From positions 124,001 through 188,000 of the forward strand of contig NZ_JAODIM010000041.1 of the NCBI RefSeq assembly GCF_025527015.1: a stretch of 64,000 bases of DNA, given 5' to 3'. The notes under the pieces are model-generated. The model had not been told where the DNA came from, searched no databases, and saw only the letters and a program-made list of their open reading frames with translations. Each line of letters begins with the position of its first letter. Position 1 is the first letter of the stretch. The position numbers and the translations under genes are program-made. This document shows, in pieces, positions 49,211 through 58,371 of the stretch. The stretch is from Winslowiella arboricola. Lineage in GTDB: Bacteria; Pseudomonadota; Gammaproteobacteria; Enterobacterales; Enterobacteriaceae.

Positions 49211-49226
49211 TGGCACGTCCTTTGCT
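49211..49226 (+). promoter_or_regulatory. Sigma-54 promoter of the urea operon
   Basis: TGGCACG-TCCT-TTGCT matches the sigma-54 (-24/-12) consensus TGGCACG-N4-TTGCW at every defined position. It lies 41 bases before the allophanate hydrolase start and predicts transcription from about 49237. This fits NtrC-dependent expression under nitrogen limitation. Only a half of an NtrC-like site (TGTGCAC near 49155) could be seen upstream. Confidence 0.82.
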
Positions 49227-49241
49227 GTAGTGAATCCAATC

Positions 49242-49251
49242 TTGTATACCA
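49242..49251. promoter_or_regulatory. Candidate GntR/FCD operator at the urea operon start
   Basis: TTGTATACCA is a short dyad of the form (n)yGTM-KAC(n) used by FadR/FCD-subfamily GntR regulators. It lies 5-15 bases downstream of the predicted sigma-54 start, where a bound repressor could block elongation. The likely binder is the GntR-type protein encoded at 54690-55406. Confidence 0.45.
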
Positions 49252-49266
49252 GATGGAATTCAAATT

Positions 49267-51069
49267 ATGGCGCTAACCACCGGCTTTACGCTGCAGGAGT
49301 GGCAACAGCTTTATCAACAGGATGCAGAGGCGATCACCGCCACGCTGGAAAATTTACTGGCAACGCTCTCCACCGACGATAACGCCTGGCTGTATCTGGC
49401 AACGCCCGCCCAGTTGCACGCGCAAATCGAGCCTCTGCTGGCGGCTTATCGCAGCAATCCGGCCGCCCTGCCGCTGTTTGGTGTGCCATTTGCGGTAAAA
49501 GATAATATCGATGTCGCGGGCTGGCCAACCTCCGCCGCCTGCCCGGCATTCACTTATCAGGCTGAAAACGACGCCACCGCCGTCGCCCGGCTGAAAGCCG
49601 CAGGCGCAGTGGTGATGGGCAAAACCAACCTCGACCAGTACGCCACCGGCCTGGTCGGCACCCGTTCGCCGTTTGGCGCGGTAGGCAACACCTTTAATCC
49701 TGAGTATGTCAGCGGCGGTTCCAGCTCCGGTTCTGCTTCCGTGCTGGCGCGTGGACTGGTGGGTTTTTCGCTCGGCACCGATACGGCCGGTTCCGGCCGC
49801 GTACCCGCGGGCTTTAACAATATTGTCGGCCTGAAGCCAACCAAAGGCTGGCTCTCCGCCAGCGGCGTGGTGCCCGCCTGCCGACTGAATGACACCCTCT
49901 CGATTTTTGCCCTGACGGTAGCAGACGCCTTTAACGTGGCGGAGATTGCCGGCGGTTATGATGCCAGCGACGCCTATTCACGCAGCAACCCGGCGCTGGC
50001 TCCGGCCGCGCTGCCTGCCGCACCGCGCCTGGCTATCCCGGCCACGCCAATCTTCTTTGACGATACGCAGGCCGAAGCCGCATGGCAGCAGGCATTAAGC
50101 GCGCTGAGCGCCACCGGTGCCACGCTGCATCCCATCGACTTCAGCATTTTCCATCAGCTGGCCGAGCAGCTCTACTCTGGTCCGTGGGTCGCGGAGCGCA
50201 CCGTAGCGGTGGGCGATATGTTGCGGCATCCGCAAAATATGGATCCGGTGGTGTATGGCATTGTTTCCAGCGGCGAGAAATACAGTGCGGTGGAAGCCTT
50301 TCAGGCCGAATACCTGCGTGCCGAACTGACGCGCCAGATCCAGCAGATCCTCAGCCAGTTCGATGCCTTAGTGGTGCCGACCTCGCCGACGATTCATACC
50401 CTCGAAGAGATGAAGCAGGAGCCGGTGCGTTTTAACTCGCAGTTTGGCACCTACACCAACTTCACCAATCTGGCCGACCTCTCGGCGCTGGCGTTACCGG
50501 CCCCATTCCGGCAGGACGGTTTACCGGCCGGTATTACGCTGATTGCCCCGGCCTGGCACGACCGCGCGCTGGCTACCTTTGGTCAGCAGTGGCAGACGCA
50601 ACAGGCACTGACGCTCGGCGCCACCGGCAAAACGCTGCCAGCCAGCCACTTACCGCTTCCGCTATCTCCTTTACATGTACGTGTCGCGGTAGTCGGCGCT
50701 CATCTGACCGGCATGCCGCTTAATCATCAGCTGACCAGCCGCGATGCGGTGCTGGTGCAGGAGACGCAAACCGCCGCCAGCTATCGCCTGTATGCGCTGG
50801 CTAATACCCATCCGCCGAAGCCAGGTCTGGCGAAAGCCGACGGCGGCAAAGCAATTACCGTTGAGCTATGGGATATCCCGCTGGCGCGCTTCGGTGAGTT
50901 TGTCGCCGAGATCCCGGCGCCACTTGGCATCGGCACCCTGACGCTGATTGATGGTCGCCAGGTAAAAGGCTTTATTTGTGAACCCGCAGCGCTCAGTGAT
51001 GCGCGCGACATTACTGAATTCGGTGGCTGGCGCAACTGGCTGAACCGCAAGGAGACATCCAATGTTTAA
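49267..51069 (+). CDS. atzF: Allophanate hydrolase
   Basis: This 600-residue amidase-signature enzyme would hydrolyse allophanate, the product of urea carboxylase, to two ammonia and two CO2. The catalytic Ser-cisSer-Lys triad is readable as VKDNID (Lys near residue 77), GGSSSGSAS (near 152) and the nucleophile region TDTAGSGR (near 175). A C-terminal domain of about 140 residues (from LHVRVAVVGAHLTGMPLN on) is the extra domain found in AtzF/DUR1-type hydrolases. It overlaps the urea carboxylase start by 8 bases. Together they form the two-protein version of urea amidolyase. Confidence 0.93.
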   Translation: MALTTGFTLQEWQQLYQQDAEAITATLENLLATLSTDDNAWLYLATPAQLHAQIEPLLAAYRSNPAALPLFGVPFAVKDNIDVAGWPTSAACPAFTYQAENDATAVARLKAAGAVVMGKTNLDQYATGLVGTRSPFGAVGNTFNPEYVSGGSSSGSASVLARGLVGFSLGTDTAGSGRVPAGFNNIVGLKPTKGWLSASGVVPACRLNDTLSIFALTVADAFNVAEIAGGYDASDAYSRSNPALAPAALPAAPRLAIPATPIFFDDTQAEAAWQQALSALSATGATLHPIDFSIFHQLAEQLYSGPWVAERTVAVGDMLRHPQNMDPVVYGIVSSGEKYSAVEAFQAEYLRAELTRQIQQILSQFDALVVPTSPTIHTLEEMKQEPVRFNSQFGTYTNFTNLADLSALALPAPFRQDGLPAGITLIAPAWHDRALATFGQQWQTQQALTLGATGKTLPASHLPLPLSPLHVRVAVVGAHLTGMPLNHQLTSRDAVLVQETQTAASYRLYALANTHPPKPGLAKADGGKAITVELWDIPLARFGEFVAEIPAPLGIGTLTLIDGRQVKGFICEPAALSDARDITEFGGWRNWLNRKETSNV

Positions 51070-54000
51070 CACCGTGCTGGTTGCTAACCGCGGCGAGATT
51101 GCCTGTCGTGCCATTCGTACCTTAAAACGCCTTGGCATCACCAGTGTCGCGGTCTATTCCGATGCCGATAAAAATGCCCAACATGTCAAAGATGCCGATA
51201 TTGCGATTGCGCTCGGTGGCGAAAAAGCCACTGACAGCTATCTGCGTATCGACAAAATTCTTGCTGCCGCGCAGCAGACCGGCAGCGAAGCGATCTGGCC
51301 AGGTTATGGCTTTCTGTCAGAAAGCCTGCCGTTTGCCAACGCCTGTGAACAAGCGGGTATCGCTTTTGTTGGCCCGACCGCGCAGCAGATTGGCGAGTTT
51401 GGCCTGAAACACCGCGCGCGTGAACTGGCCGCCGCCGCAGGTGTACCGATGACACCGGGCACGCCGCTGCTCGATTCGCTGGATCAGGCGCTGCATGCCG
51501 CCCAACAGATCGGTTATCCGGTGATGCTGAAAAGCACCGCTGGCGGTGGCGGCATCGGCCTGACCCGTTGCGCTGACGCTGACGCCCTGAGCGCGGCGTG
51601 GGAAAGCGTACGTCGTCTCGGCGAACAGTTCTTCAGCGATGCCGGTGTGTTCCTTGAGCGCTGTATTGACCAGGCGCGCCATGTTGAAGTGCAGATTTTT
51701 GGCGATGGCGCAGGCCGGGTGATTGCTCTCGGCGAGCGCGACTGTTCGCTGCAACGTCGCAATCAGAAAGTAGTAGAGGAAACCCCGGCGCCAAATCTGC
51801 CGGCCGCCACCCGCGCGGCCCTGCTCGACTCGGCGGTTAAACTGGGGGAACTGGTCAGCTATCGCAGCGCCGGTACCGTCGAATATATCTACGACGCCGA
51901 ACGCGATGAGTTTTTCTTCCTTGAAGTGAACACCCGCTTACAAGTTGAACATCCGGTAACCGAATGCGTCACCGGGCTGGATCTGGTGGAGTGCATGTTG
52001 CGCGTCGCTGCTGGCGATCCCCCCGACTGGTCAGCAATGACCGCCGAGCCTCAGGGCGCTTCAATAGAAGTCCGTATTTACGCCGAAGATCCGCTGAAAA
52101 ACTTCCTGCCGAGTCCGGGTGTATTAACCGAAGTCTGCTTCCCGGACGATGTGCGCATCGACAGCTGGATCAGCACCGGCACCGAAGTCTCCGCCTTCTA
52201 CGACCCGATGATCGCCAAACTGATCGTCCACGCCGATTCGCGTGCCGCCGCGCTGGCAAAAATGCAGCAGGCGCTGAATGAAACCCGCATTCACGGCATC
52301 GCTACCAATCTCGATTATCTGCGCCAGGTTGTCGCCACTGAGGCTTTACATAGCGGCAACGTGTGGACGCGGATGCTGGACAGCTTTACCCCCGTGGCGC
52401 AAGTGATTGAAGTGCTGCAACCGGGCACCTGGAGCAGCATTCAGGACTATCCGGGCCGTTCAGGCTACTGGGATATTGGTGTGCCACCATCCGGACCGAT
52501 GGATGATTTTGCGTTCCGCCTCGCCAACCGCATCGTCGGCAATGCTGAAGAAGCGGCCGGTCTGGAATTTACCTTACAGGGGCCGACGCTGCGTTTTCAC
52601 AGCGATACCACTATCGCCCTGACCGGTGCCGCCTGTCCGGCGGATCTCGACGGCGTGGCGGTTGACTACTGGCAGCCGCTGACGGTCAGCGCCGGGCAGA
52701 CCCTGACGCTGGGCCGCGCACAGGCCGGTTGCCGTACCTATCTGGCAGTACGTAATGGTTTTGATGTGCCGGAATATCTCGGTAGCCGTTCAACCTTCGC
52801 GCTGGGGCAGTTTGGTGGTCATGCCGGACGCACGCTGCGCGTCGCCGATATGCTGGCGATCTCACAGCCGGAACTCGACGCCTGCACCACACCGGCGCCG
52901 GTTAGCGCGCCGCAAGCAATACACCCGACGCTGGTACCGGTTTATGGTGATGAGTGGCGTATTGGCGTGCTGTATGGCCCGCACGGCGCACCGGACTTCT
53001 TTACCCAGGCGTCGATTGACGAATTCTTTGCCAGCGAGTGGCAGGTGCACTACAACTCCAACCGCCTCGGTGTGCGGCTGGTCGGGCCGAAACCGGGCTG
53101 GGCGCGCGCCAACGGCGGCGAAGCGGGTCTGCATCCGTCGAACGTGCATGACTGCGAATACGCCATCGGCGCGGTGAACTTTACCGGTGACTTCCCGGTG
53201 ATCCTTACCCGTGACGGACCGAGCCTCGGCGGCTTCGTCTGTCCGGTGACCATCGCCAAAGCGGAACTTTGGAAAGTGGGTCAGGTAAAACCGGGCGATC
53301 GCATTCGCTTCCACCCGATCAGTTTTGATGAAGCCCATGCGCTGGAAAAAGCGCAAAACCAGGCGGTGGCAAGCTTAACCAGCAGCCACGCTCCGACATT
53401 TGCTGTGCCGTCGCTGGCCACTACCGAACAGGGTTCCGCCACCATACTGGCGTCGATTGCCGCCACCAGCGCTACCCCAACCGCCATTTATCGTCAGGCC
53501 GGTGATAACTATGTACTGATTGAGTATGGCGATAACGTGCTGGATCTGGCGCTGCGTCTGCGCGTGCATCTGCTGATGGAAGCACTGAAAGCTACCGCTC
53601 AGCCAGGCATCGAAGAGCTGTCGCCGGGCGTGCGTTCGCTGCAAATCCGCTATGACAGCCGCATCCTCAGCCAGAAACAGCTGATTGCCCAGTTGCTGAC
53701 GCTGGAGCAGCAGCTCGGCGATGTCACCGATATGAAAGTGCCGTCACGCATTGTCTGGCTGCCAATGGCCTTCGAAGACAGCGCCACTCTCGGTGCGGTC
53801 GAGCGTTACAAAGAGACGGTACGCGCCAGCGCACCCTGGCTGCCAAATAACGTTGATTTTATCCAGCGTATTAATGGTCTGCCGGATCGTGAAGCAGTCA
53901 GCAAAGTGATTTTCGATGCCAGCTATCTGATTCTCGGCCTGGGCGATGTCTATCTCGGCGCGCCTTGTGCGGTACCCGTCGATCCCCGTCATCGCCTGCT

Positions 54001-54679
54001 GAGTTCCAAATATAACCCGGCGCGCACCCATACTGCGGAAGGCACCGTCGGCATTGGCGGCATGTATATGTGCATCTACGGTATGGACTCTCCTGGCGGT
54101 TATCAGCTGGTGGGGCGCACGCTGCCGATCTGGAATAAATTCCTGAAAAACCCGCAGTTCGCCGCCAGCGAACCCTGGCTGCTGCGCTTCTTTGATCAGG
54201 TGCGTTTCTACCCGGTCAGCGAGGATGAGCTGGAACTGCTGCGCGAAGATTTCCGTGAGGGGCGTGGGAAGATCACCATTGAACAGTCGGTATTTGATTT
54301 CGCCGAACACCAGCAGTTCCTCGCCGACAATGCACAATCGATAGCCGAATTCCGCCAGCATCAGTCCACTGCATTTGAAGCAGAAGTCTCGCTGTGGCAG
54401 CAGGAAGAAGAAGGCGCGCCGCTGACCAGCGACGAGAATTTGCAGGCGCCGGCAGTCGATGACGATGCCTTCCAGGTCAGCGCCGATATGAACGGCAATA
54501 TCTGGAAAGTGCTGGTGAAACCGGGTGATAACGTCACCGAAGGCCAACCGCTGATTGTCGTCGAGGCGATGAAAATGGAGCTGGCGATCAATGCCCCGCG
54601 CGCGGGCCGCGTAAAACGTATCGGCTGTCAGCCAGGACGTCCGGTTAGTCCGGGTGACGCCCTGCTGTGGCTGGAATAA
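51062..54679 (+). CDS. uca: Urea carboxylase (biotin- and ATP-dependent)
   Basis: This 1205-residue enzyme carboxylates urea to allophanate. Domains in order are biotin carboxylase (1-450), KipA/AHS2-type carboxyltransferase (about 455-770), KipI/AHS1-type (about 815-1010) and biotin carrier (about 1130-1205). In the first, TAGGGGIGLTRC is the ATP-grasp glycine loop near 161, and ERDCSLQRRNQKVVEE and VNTRLQVEHPVTE follow. The second begins QPGTWSSIQDYPGRSGYWDIG. The last has the biotinyl lysine in VEAMKMEL (near 1166). With the allophanate hydrolase it gives nickel-free urea degradation. The start overlaps the previous gene by 8 bases. Confidence 0.95.
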   Translation: MFNTVLVANRGEIACRAIRTLKRLGITSVAVYSDADKNAQHVKDADIAIALGGEKATDSYLRIDKILAAAQQTGSEAIWPGYGFLSESLPFANACEQAGIAFVGPTAQQIGEFGLKHRARELAAAAGVPMTPGTPLLDSLDQALHAAQQIGYPVMLKSTAGGGGIGLTRCADADALSAAWESVRRLGEQFFSDAGVFLERCIDQARHVEVQIFGDGAGRVIALGERDCSLQRRNQKVVEETPAPNLPAATRAALLDSAVKLGELVSYRSAGTVEYIYDAERDEFFFLEVNTRLQVEHPVTECVTGLDLVECMLRVAAGDPPDWSAMTAEPQGASIEVRIYAEDPLKNFLPSPGVLTEVCFPDDVRIDSWISTGTEVSAFYDPMIAKLIVHADSRAAALAKMQQALNETRIHGIATNLDYLRQVVATEALHSGNVWTRMLDSFTPVAQVIEVLQPGTWSSIQDYPGRSGYWDIGVPPSGPMDDFAFRLANRIVGNAEEAAGLEFTLQGPTLRFHSDTTIALTGAACPADLDGVAVDYWQPLTVSAGQTLTLGRAQAGCRTYLAVRNGFDVPEYLGSRSTFALGQFGGHAGRTLRVADMLAISQPELDACTTPAPVSAPQAIHPTLVPVYGDEWRIGVLYGPHGAPDFFTQASIDEFFASEWQVHYNSNRLGVRLVGPKPGWARANGGEAGLHPSNVHDCEYAIGAVNFTGDFPVILTRDGPSLGGFVCPVTIAKAELWKVGQVKPGDRIRFHPISFDEAHALEKAQNQAVASLTSSHAPTFAVPSLATTEQGSATILASIAATSATPTAIYRQAGDNYVLIEYGDNVLDLALRLRVHLLMEALKATAQPGIEELSPGVRSLQIRYDSRILSQKQLIAQLLTLEQQLGDVTDMKVPSRIVWLPMAFEDSATLGAVERYKETVRASAPWLPNNVDFIQRINGLPDREAVSKVIFDASYLILGLGDVYLGAPCAVPVDPRHRLLSSKYNPARTHTAEGTVGIGGMYMCIYGMDSPGGYQLVGRTLPIWNKFLKNPQFAASEPWLLRFFDQVRFYPVSEDELELLREDFREGRGKITIEQSVFDFAEHQQFLADNAQSIAEFRQHQSTAFEAEVSLWQQEEEGAPLTSDENLQAPAVDDDAFQVSADMNGNIWKVLVKPGDNVTEGQPLIVVEAMKMELAINAPRAGRVKRIGCQPGRPVSPGDALLWLE

Positions 54680-54689
54680 GGACCACTGC

Positions 54690-55406
54690 ATGCAGCAGGC
54701 CGGATTTCATCAGAAACGCAGTAAAGGACGCCCGGAAGTGCTGGCCGAACGCATTTACCAGACGATTAAAAACGACATTTTCGATTTCCGCCTGATGCCG
54801 GGCGACCGCTTTAGCGAAAGCGAAGTGGCGGAACGAATGGAGGTCAGCCGCACGCCAGTGCGGCAGGCGCTGTTCTGGCTGGAGCGGGAAGGCTATGTCG
54901 AGGTGTGGTTTCGCAGCGGCTGGCAGGTACGGCCATTCGATTTTGAATATTTCGAAGAGCAGTACGATTTGCGCATCGTACTGGAGCGCGAAGCGATTCG
55001 CCGCCTGTGTGCGATGCCGCCCACCCACTGCGCCGGACTGCTGGCGGATCTGACCGCCTTCTGGGTTGATCAGCCACGGTTGGAAGAGGGTAAAGCGGTG
55101 TCGCTGCATGACGAAGCATTCCATATGGCGCTTGTCGCCGCCGCCGGCAACAGCGAAATGGCGCGGATCCATGCCGAGTTAACCGAAAAAATTCGCATCA
55201 TTCGTCGCCTCGACTTTACCCGTGAGGATCGTATTGATGCCACTTATAGCGAGCACGCCCGTATTTTGCTGGCGGTATTAAAACAACAAACCGAGGAGGC
55301 ACAACGCATCCTGACCGACCATATCTCCGTCAGTAAGGCCGAGGTCAGGAAAATTACGCTACATATGCTGCAGCAGGCAAGGCTTCAAACCAGTTCACCC
55401 GAATAA
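54690..55406 (+). CDS. GntR-family regulator with FCD domain
   Basis: This is a 238-residue regulator. The winged helix (about residues 18-85) contains RIYQTIKNDIFDFRLMPGDR and SESEVAERMEVSRTPVRQAL. The all-helical FCD domain (about 95-225) keeps the metal/ligand-binding HDEAFHMAL, the EL-rich helix and SEHARILLAVL histidines. AAGGA lies 6-7 bases before the ATG at 54690; the frame stays open twelve codons upstream inside the carboxylase gene. It is placed between the catabolic and transport genes, so it probably senses urea, allophanate or a related nitrogen compound. The effector is inferred. Confidence 0.88.
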   Translation: MQQAGFHQKRSKGRPEVLAERIYQTIKNDIFDFRLMPGDRFSESEVAERMEVSRTPVRQALFWLEREGYVEVWFRSGWQVRPFDFEYFEEQYDLRIVLEREAIRRLCAMPPTHCAGLLADLTAFWVDQPRLEEGKAVSLHDEAFHMALVAAAGNSEMARIHAELTEKIRIIRRLDFTREDRIDATYSEHARILLAVLKQQTEEAQRILTDHISVSKAEVRKITLHMLQQARLQTSSPE

Positions 55407-55437
55407 TTCAAACCAATATCTTTGAGGGGCTGTTGAT

Positions 55438-56706
55438 ATGAAACGACGTTCACTTTTGCAGGCATTTGCGCTGTCCGCCACGGTTGTCAGCATGGGCATC
55501 GCCTGGAGCGCCCAGGCGGCAGATACCATTAAAATCGGTATTATGCATTCGCTCTCCGGCACCATGGCGATTTCTGAAACGCCGTTAAAAGATGTGGCGC
55601 TGATGACCATTGATGAGATCAATGCCAGCGGCGGCGTTCTGGGTAAAAAACTGGAACCGGTGGTGGTAGATCCGGCCTCTAACTGGCCACTGTTTGCCGA
55701 AAAAGCGCGTCAGCTGCTGACTCAGGATAAAGCGGCGGTGGTGTTTGGTTGCTGGACCTCGGTATCACGCAAATCGGTGCTGCCGGTATTTGAAGAGCTG
55801 AACGGCCTGCTGTTCTATCCGGTGCAGTATGAAGGCGAAGAGATGTCGCCAAACGTGTTTTATACCGGCGCCGCGCCGAACCAGCAGGCGATTCCGGCAG
55901 TGGAATATCTGATGAGTGAAGATGGCGGTGAAGCAAAACGCTTCTTCCTGCTGGGCACCGACTACGTTTATCCGCGCACCACCAACAAGATTTTACGCGC
56001 CTTCCTGCACGCGAAAGGAATTCAGGATAAAGATATTAAAGAGGTCTATACGCCATTTGGTTACAGCGATTATCAGACCATCGTTTCCGATATCAAAAAG
56101 TTCTCCGCTGGCGGCAAAACCGCAGTGGTGTCCACCATCAATGGTGACTCCAACGTGCCGTTCTACAAAGAGCTGGCGAATCAGGGGATTAAAGCGACCG
56201 ATGTACCGGTTGTCGCCTTCTCGGTCGGCGAAGAAGAACTGCGCGGCATCGATACCAAACCTCTGGTCGGCAACTTAGCGGCGTGGAACTACTTCCAGTC
56301 GGTGGATAACCCAACCAACACCAAGTTTGTCGCCGCGTATCGCGCTTATGCCAAAGCCCACAAACTGCCAAATGCTGACACCGTCGTCACCAACGACCCG
56401 ATGGAAGCGACATATGTCGGCATCCATATGTGGGCGCAGGCGGTCGAGAAAGCGGGCACCACCGATGTGGATAAAGTACGCGCCGCGATGGCCGGCCAGA
56501 GCTTCGCCGCACCGGATGGCTTTACCCTGACCATGGACCAGACCAACCACCATCTGCATAAGCCGGTGATGATTGGCGAGATCGAAGATAACGGTCAGTT
56601 TAATGTGGTATGGCAGACCGATAAGCCGGTGCGCGCCCAGCCATGGAGCCCGTATATCGCCGGTAACGATAAGAAGCCAGACCATCCGGTGAAATCTTCA
56701 CAATAG
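55438..56706 (+). CDS. urtA: Urea ABC transporter substrate-binding protein
   Basis: UrtA (422 residues) is the periplasmic urea receptor of the HAAT (branched-chain amino acid) type. The signal peptide ends at WSAQA (about residue 27). The binding core has IKIGIMHSLSGTMAISET near 31-48, VVFGCWTSVSRKSVLPVFEE near 100-119, LFYPVQYEGEEMSPNVFYTG near 122-141, and PTNTKFVAAYRAY near 290, which are diagnostic of UrtA rather than LivJ. It is the first of five transporter genes and is followed by a 96-base gap containing a hairpin repeat. Confidence 0.95.
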   Translation: MKRRSLLQAFALSATVVSMGIAWSAQAADTIKIGIMHSLSGTMAISETPLKDVALMTIDEINASGGVLGKKLEPVVVDPASNWPLFAEKARQLLTQDKAAVVFGCWTSVSRKSVLPVFEELNGLLFYPVQYEGEEMSPNVFYTGAAPNQQAIPAVEYLMSEDGGEAKRFFLLGTDYVYPRTTNKILRAFLHAKGIQDKDIKEVYTPFGYSDYQTIVSDIKKFSAGGKTAVVSTINGDSNVPFYKELANQGIKATDVPVVAFSVGEEELRGIDTKPLVGNLAAWNYFQSVDNPTNTKFVAAYRAYAKAHKLPNADTVVTNDPMEATYVGIHMWAQAVEKAGTTDVDKVRAAMAGQSFAAPDGFTLTMDQTNHHLHKPVMIGEIEDNGQFNVVWQTDKPVRAQPWSPYIAGNDKKPDHPVKSSQ

Positions 56707-56723
56707 TCCAGGAAAACTCTGGC

Positions 56724-56789
56724 GTAGGGGAGCCGTTCCCGGCTCCCGTTGCACAGACAAGCACGGGCGGCGAAAACGACGCCCCTACA
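56724..56789. repeat. Diverged palindromic repeat between urtA and urtB
   Basis: GTAGGGGAGCCGTTCCCGGCTCCC and CGGGCGGCGAAAACGACGCCCCTAC resemble the two arms of the dispersed repeat, in inverted order and with several changes. The first arm contains its own strong hairpin (GGGAGCCG/CGGCTCCC). It begins 18 bases after urtA. It could protect the upstream urtA message so that the binding protein is made in excess. Confidence 0.7.
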
Positions 56790-56802
56790 GGTACAATGAA
56801 AA

Positions 56803-58371
56803 ATGATAAAACTCTGTTGGCTACTGCTGTCACTGTGTCTGCTTGCGCCCTTTGCCGCGCAAGCCGGCCCGGCTGCAGATTACGCCGCTGCCAGCCGCAC
56901 GCAGCAGGCCAGACTGTTACAGCAGTGGGCCGCAGCTCCCGATGCCTCACGTTTGGCCCTGTTGCAGGCGCTGCGTGAAGAATCCGTGGTTATCGATCAC
57001 AACAAGCAGCCGTTTATCGAGCGCAATGGTCAGCTTACGCCGCTGGAAGGCACAGCAAAGCCCGCCGGAACCACCAAAAAGCTGTTTGTGAATAACCGCC
57101 TGCGCGTACTGACGATCAATGCGCTGGCATCGCACCAGCTGGTCAGTAATGACCCGTCCACCCGCCTGCGCGCTGCGCGCGCCTTACAGAATGATGCCGT
57201 CGTCGATCAGTTGCCGCTACTTACGCAACGCCTCGCCGCCGAACAGGATAGCGATGTTCACGCCGCGCTGGCATTAGCGCTGGCGAATCTGCAACTTAGC
57301 GACAGCAATCCGCAGGTCCGTCTCAGTGCGGTCAAACTGCTGGGCGAAACCAGCGATCCAAATATGCAGGGCAGCCTGCAACGCCTGACCAGCGAACAAA
57401 ATGAACCGGATGCCGCGGTGCGCGCCGCCGCCGCCGACAGCCTGAAGCAGATTAAACAGCGTCTGATGTGGGGCGATCTGCTCGGCCAGGCGTTTACCGG
57501 TCTGTCGCTCGGCTCGATTCTGTTGCTGGCGGCGCTGGGGCTGGCTATCACTTATGGTCTGCTCGGCGTAATCAATATGGCGCACGGCGAGATGCTGATG
57601 CTGGGCGCCTACGCGACCTGGCTGGTGCAGAGCCTGTTTCAGCGCTTTGCGCCAGAGTGGCTGGCCTGGTATCCGCTGCTGGCCTTACCGGTGGCCTTTT
57701 TTATCACCGCCACTATCGGCATGCTGCTGGAACGTACAGTGATCCGTCATCTGTATGGCCGCCCGCTGGAAACCCTGCTCGCCACCTGGGGCATCAGCCT
57801 GATGCTAATCCAGCTGATTCGCGTGTTGTTTGGCGCACAAAACCTCGAAGTGGCGAATCCGGCGTGGCTCTCCGGCGGCATGCAGATCCTGCCGAATCTG
57901 GTGCTGCCTTATAACCGTATCGCGGTGATTCTGTTTGTGACTGGCGTGCTGATCCTCACCTGGCTGCTACTGAATAAAACCCGTCTCGGCATGAATGTGC
58001 GGGCGGTAACGCAAAACCGCGCGATGGCCGACTGTTGCGGCGTACCCACCGGTCGCGTCGATATGCTGGCGTTTGGCCTTGGTTCCGGCATCGCCGGACT
58101 GGGCGGCGTGGCGCTGTCGCAATTGGGCAATGTCGGCCCGGAACTCGGTCAGGGCTATATTATCGACTCCTTCCTGGTGGTGGTGCTCGGCGGCGTCGGC
58201 CAGCTGGCAGGCACCGTCGTTGCCGCCTTTGGGCTCGGCATTCTGAATAAAGTGCTGGAGCCACAAATCGGCGCGGTGCTCGGCAAGATTCTGATCCTGG
58301 TGCTGATCATTCTGTTTATTCAGAAACGACCTCAGGGGCTGTTTGCATTTAAAGGGCGGGTGACTGACTGA
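56803..58371 (+). CDS. urtB: Urea ABC transporter permease UrtB
   Basis: UrtB (522 residues) has the large N-terminal extracytoplasmic region typical of UrtB: a signal peptide ending AAQA (about residue 22) and an alanine-rich, HEAT-like helical stretch to about 215. The LivH-type membrane domain follows, with eight hydrophobic segments, ITYGLLGVINMAHGEMLMLGAY near 246-267 and VVVLGGVGQLAGTVVAAFGLG near 463. The start ATG at 56803 was chosen; an ATG at 56796 is in a different frame. It overlaps urtC by one base (TGATG). Confidence 0.93.
   Translation: MIKLCWLLLSLCLLAPFAAQAGPAADYAAASRTQQARLLQQWAAAPDASRLALLQALREESVVIDHNKQPFIERNGQLTPLEGTAKPAGTTKKLFVNNRLRVLTINALASHQLVSNDPSTRLRAARALQNDAVVDQLPLLTQRLAAEQDSDVHAALALALANLQLSDSNPQVRLSAVKLLGETSDPNMQGSLQRLTSEQNEPDAAVRAAAADSLKQIKQRLMWGDLLGQAFTGLSLGSILLLAALGLAITYGLLGVINMAHGEMLMLGAYATWLVQSLFQRFAPEWLAWYPLLALPVAFFITATIGMLLERTVIRHLYGRPLETLLATWGISLMLIQLIRVLFGAQNLEVANPAWLSGGMQILPNLVLPYNRIAVILFVTGVLILTWLLLNKTRLGMNVRAVTQNRAMADCCGVPTGRVDMLAFGLGSGIAGLGGVALSQLGNVGPELGQGYIIDSFLVVVLGGVGQLAGTVVAAFGLGILNKVLEPQIGAVLGKILILVLIILFIQKRPQGLFAFKGRVTD

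Noticed and set aside
53744-54691. A 315-codon open frame antisense to urea carboxylase
   Set aside because: It runs opposite to the conserved KipI and biotin-carrier domains and has no motif of its own.
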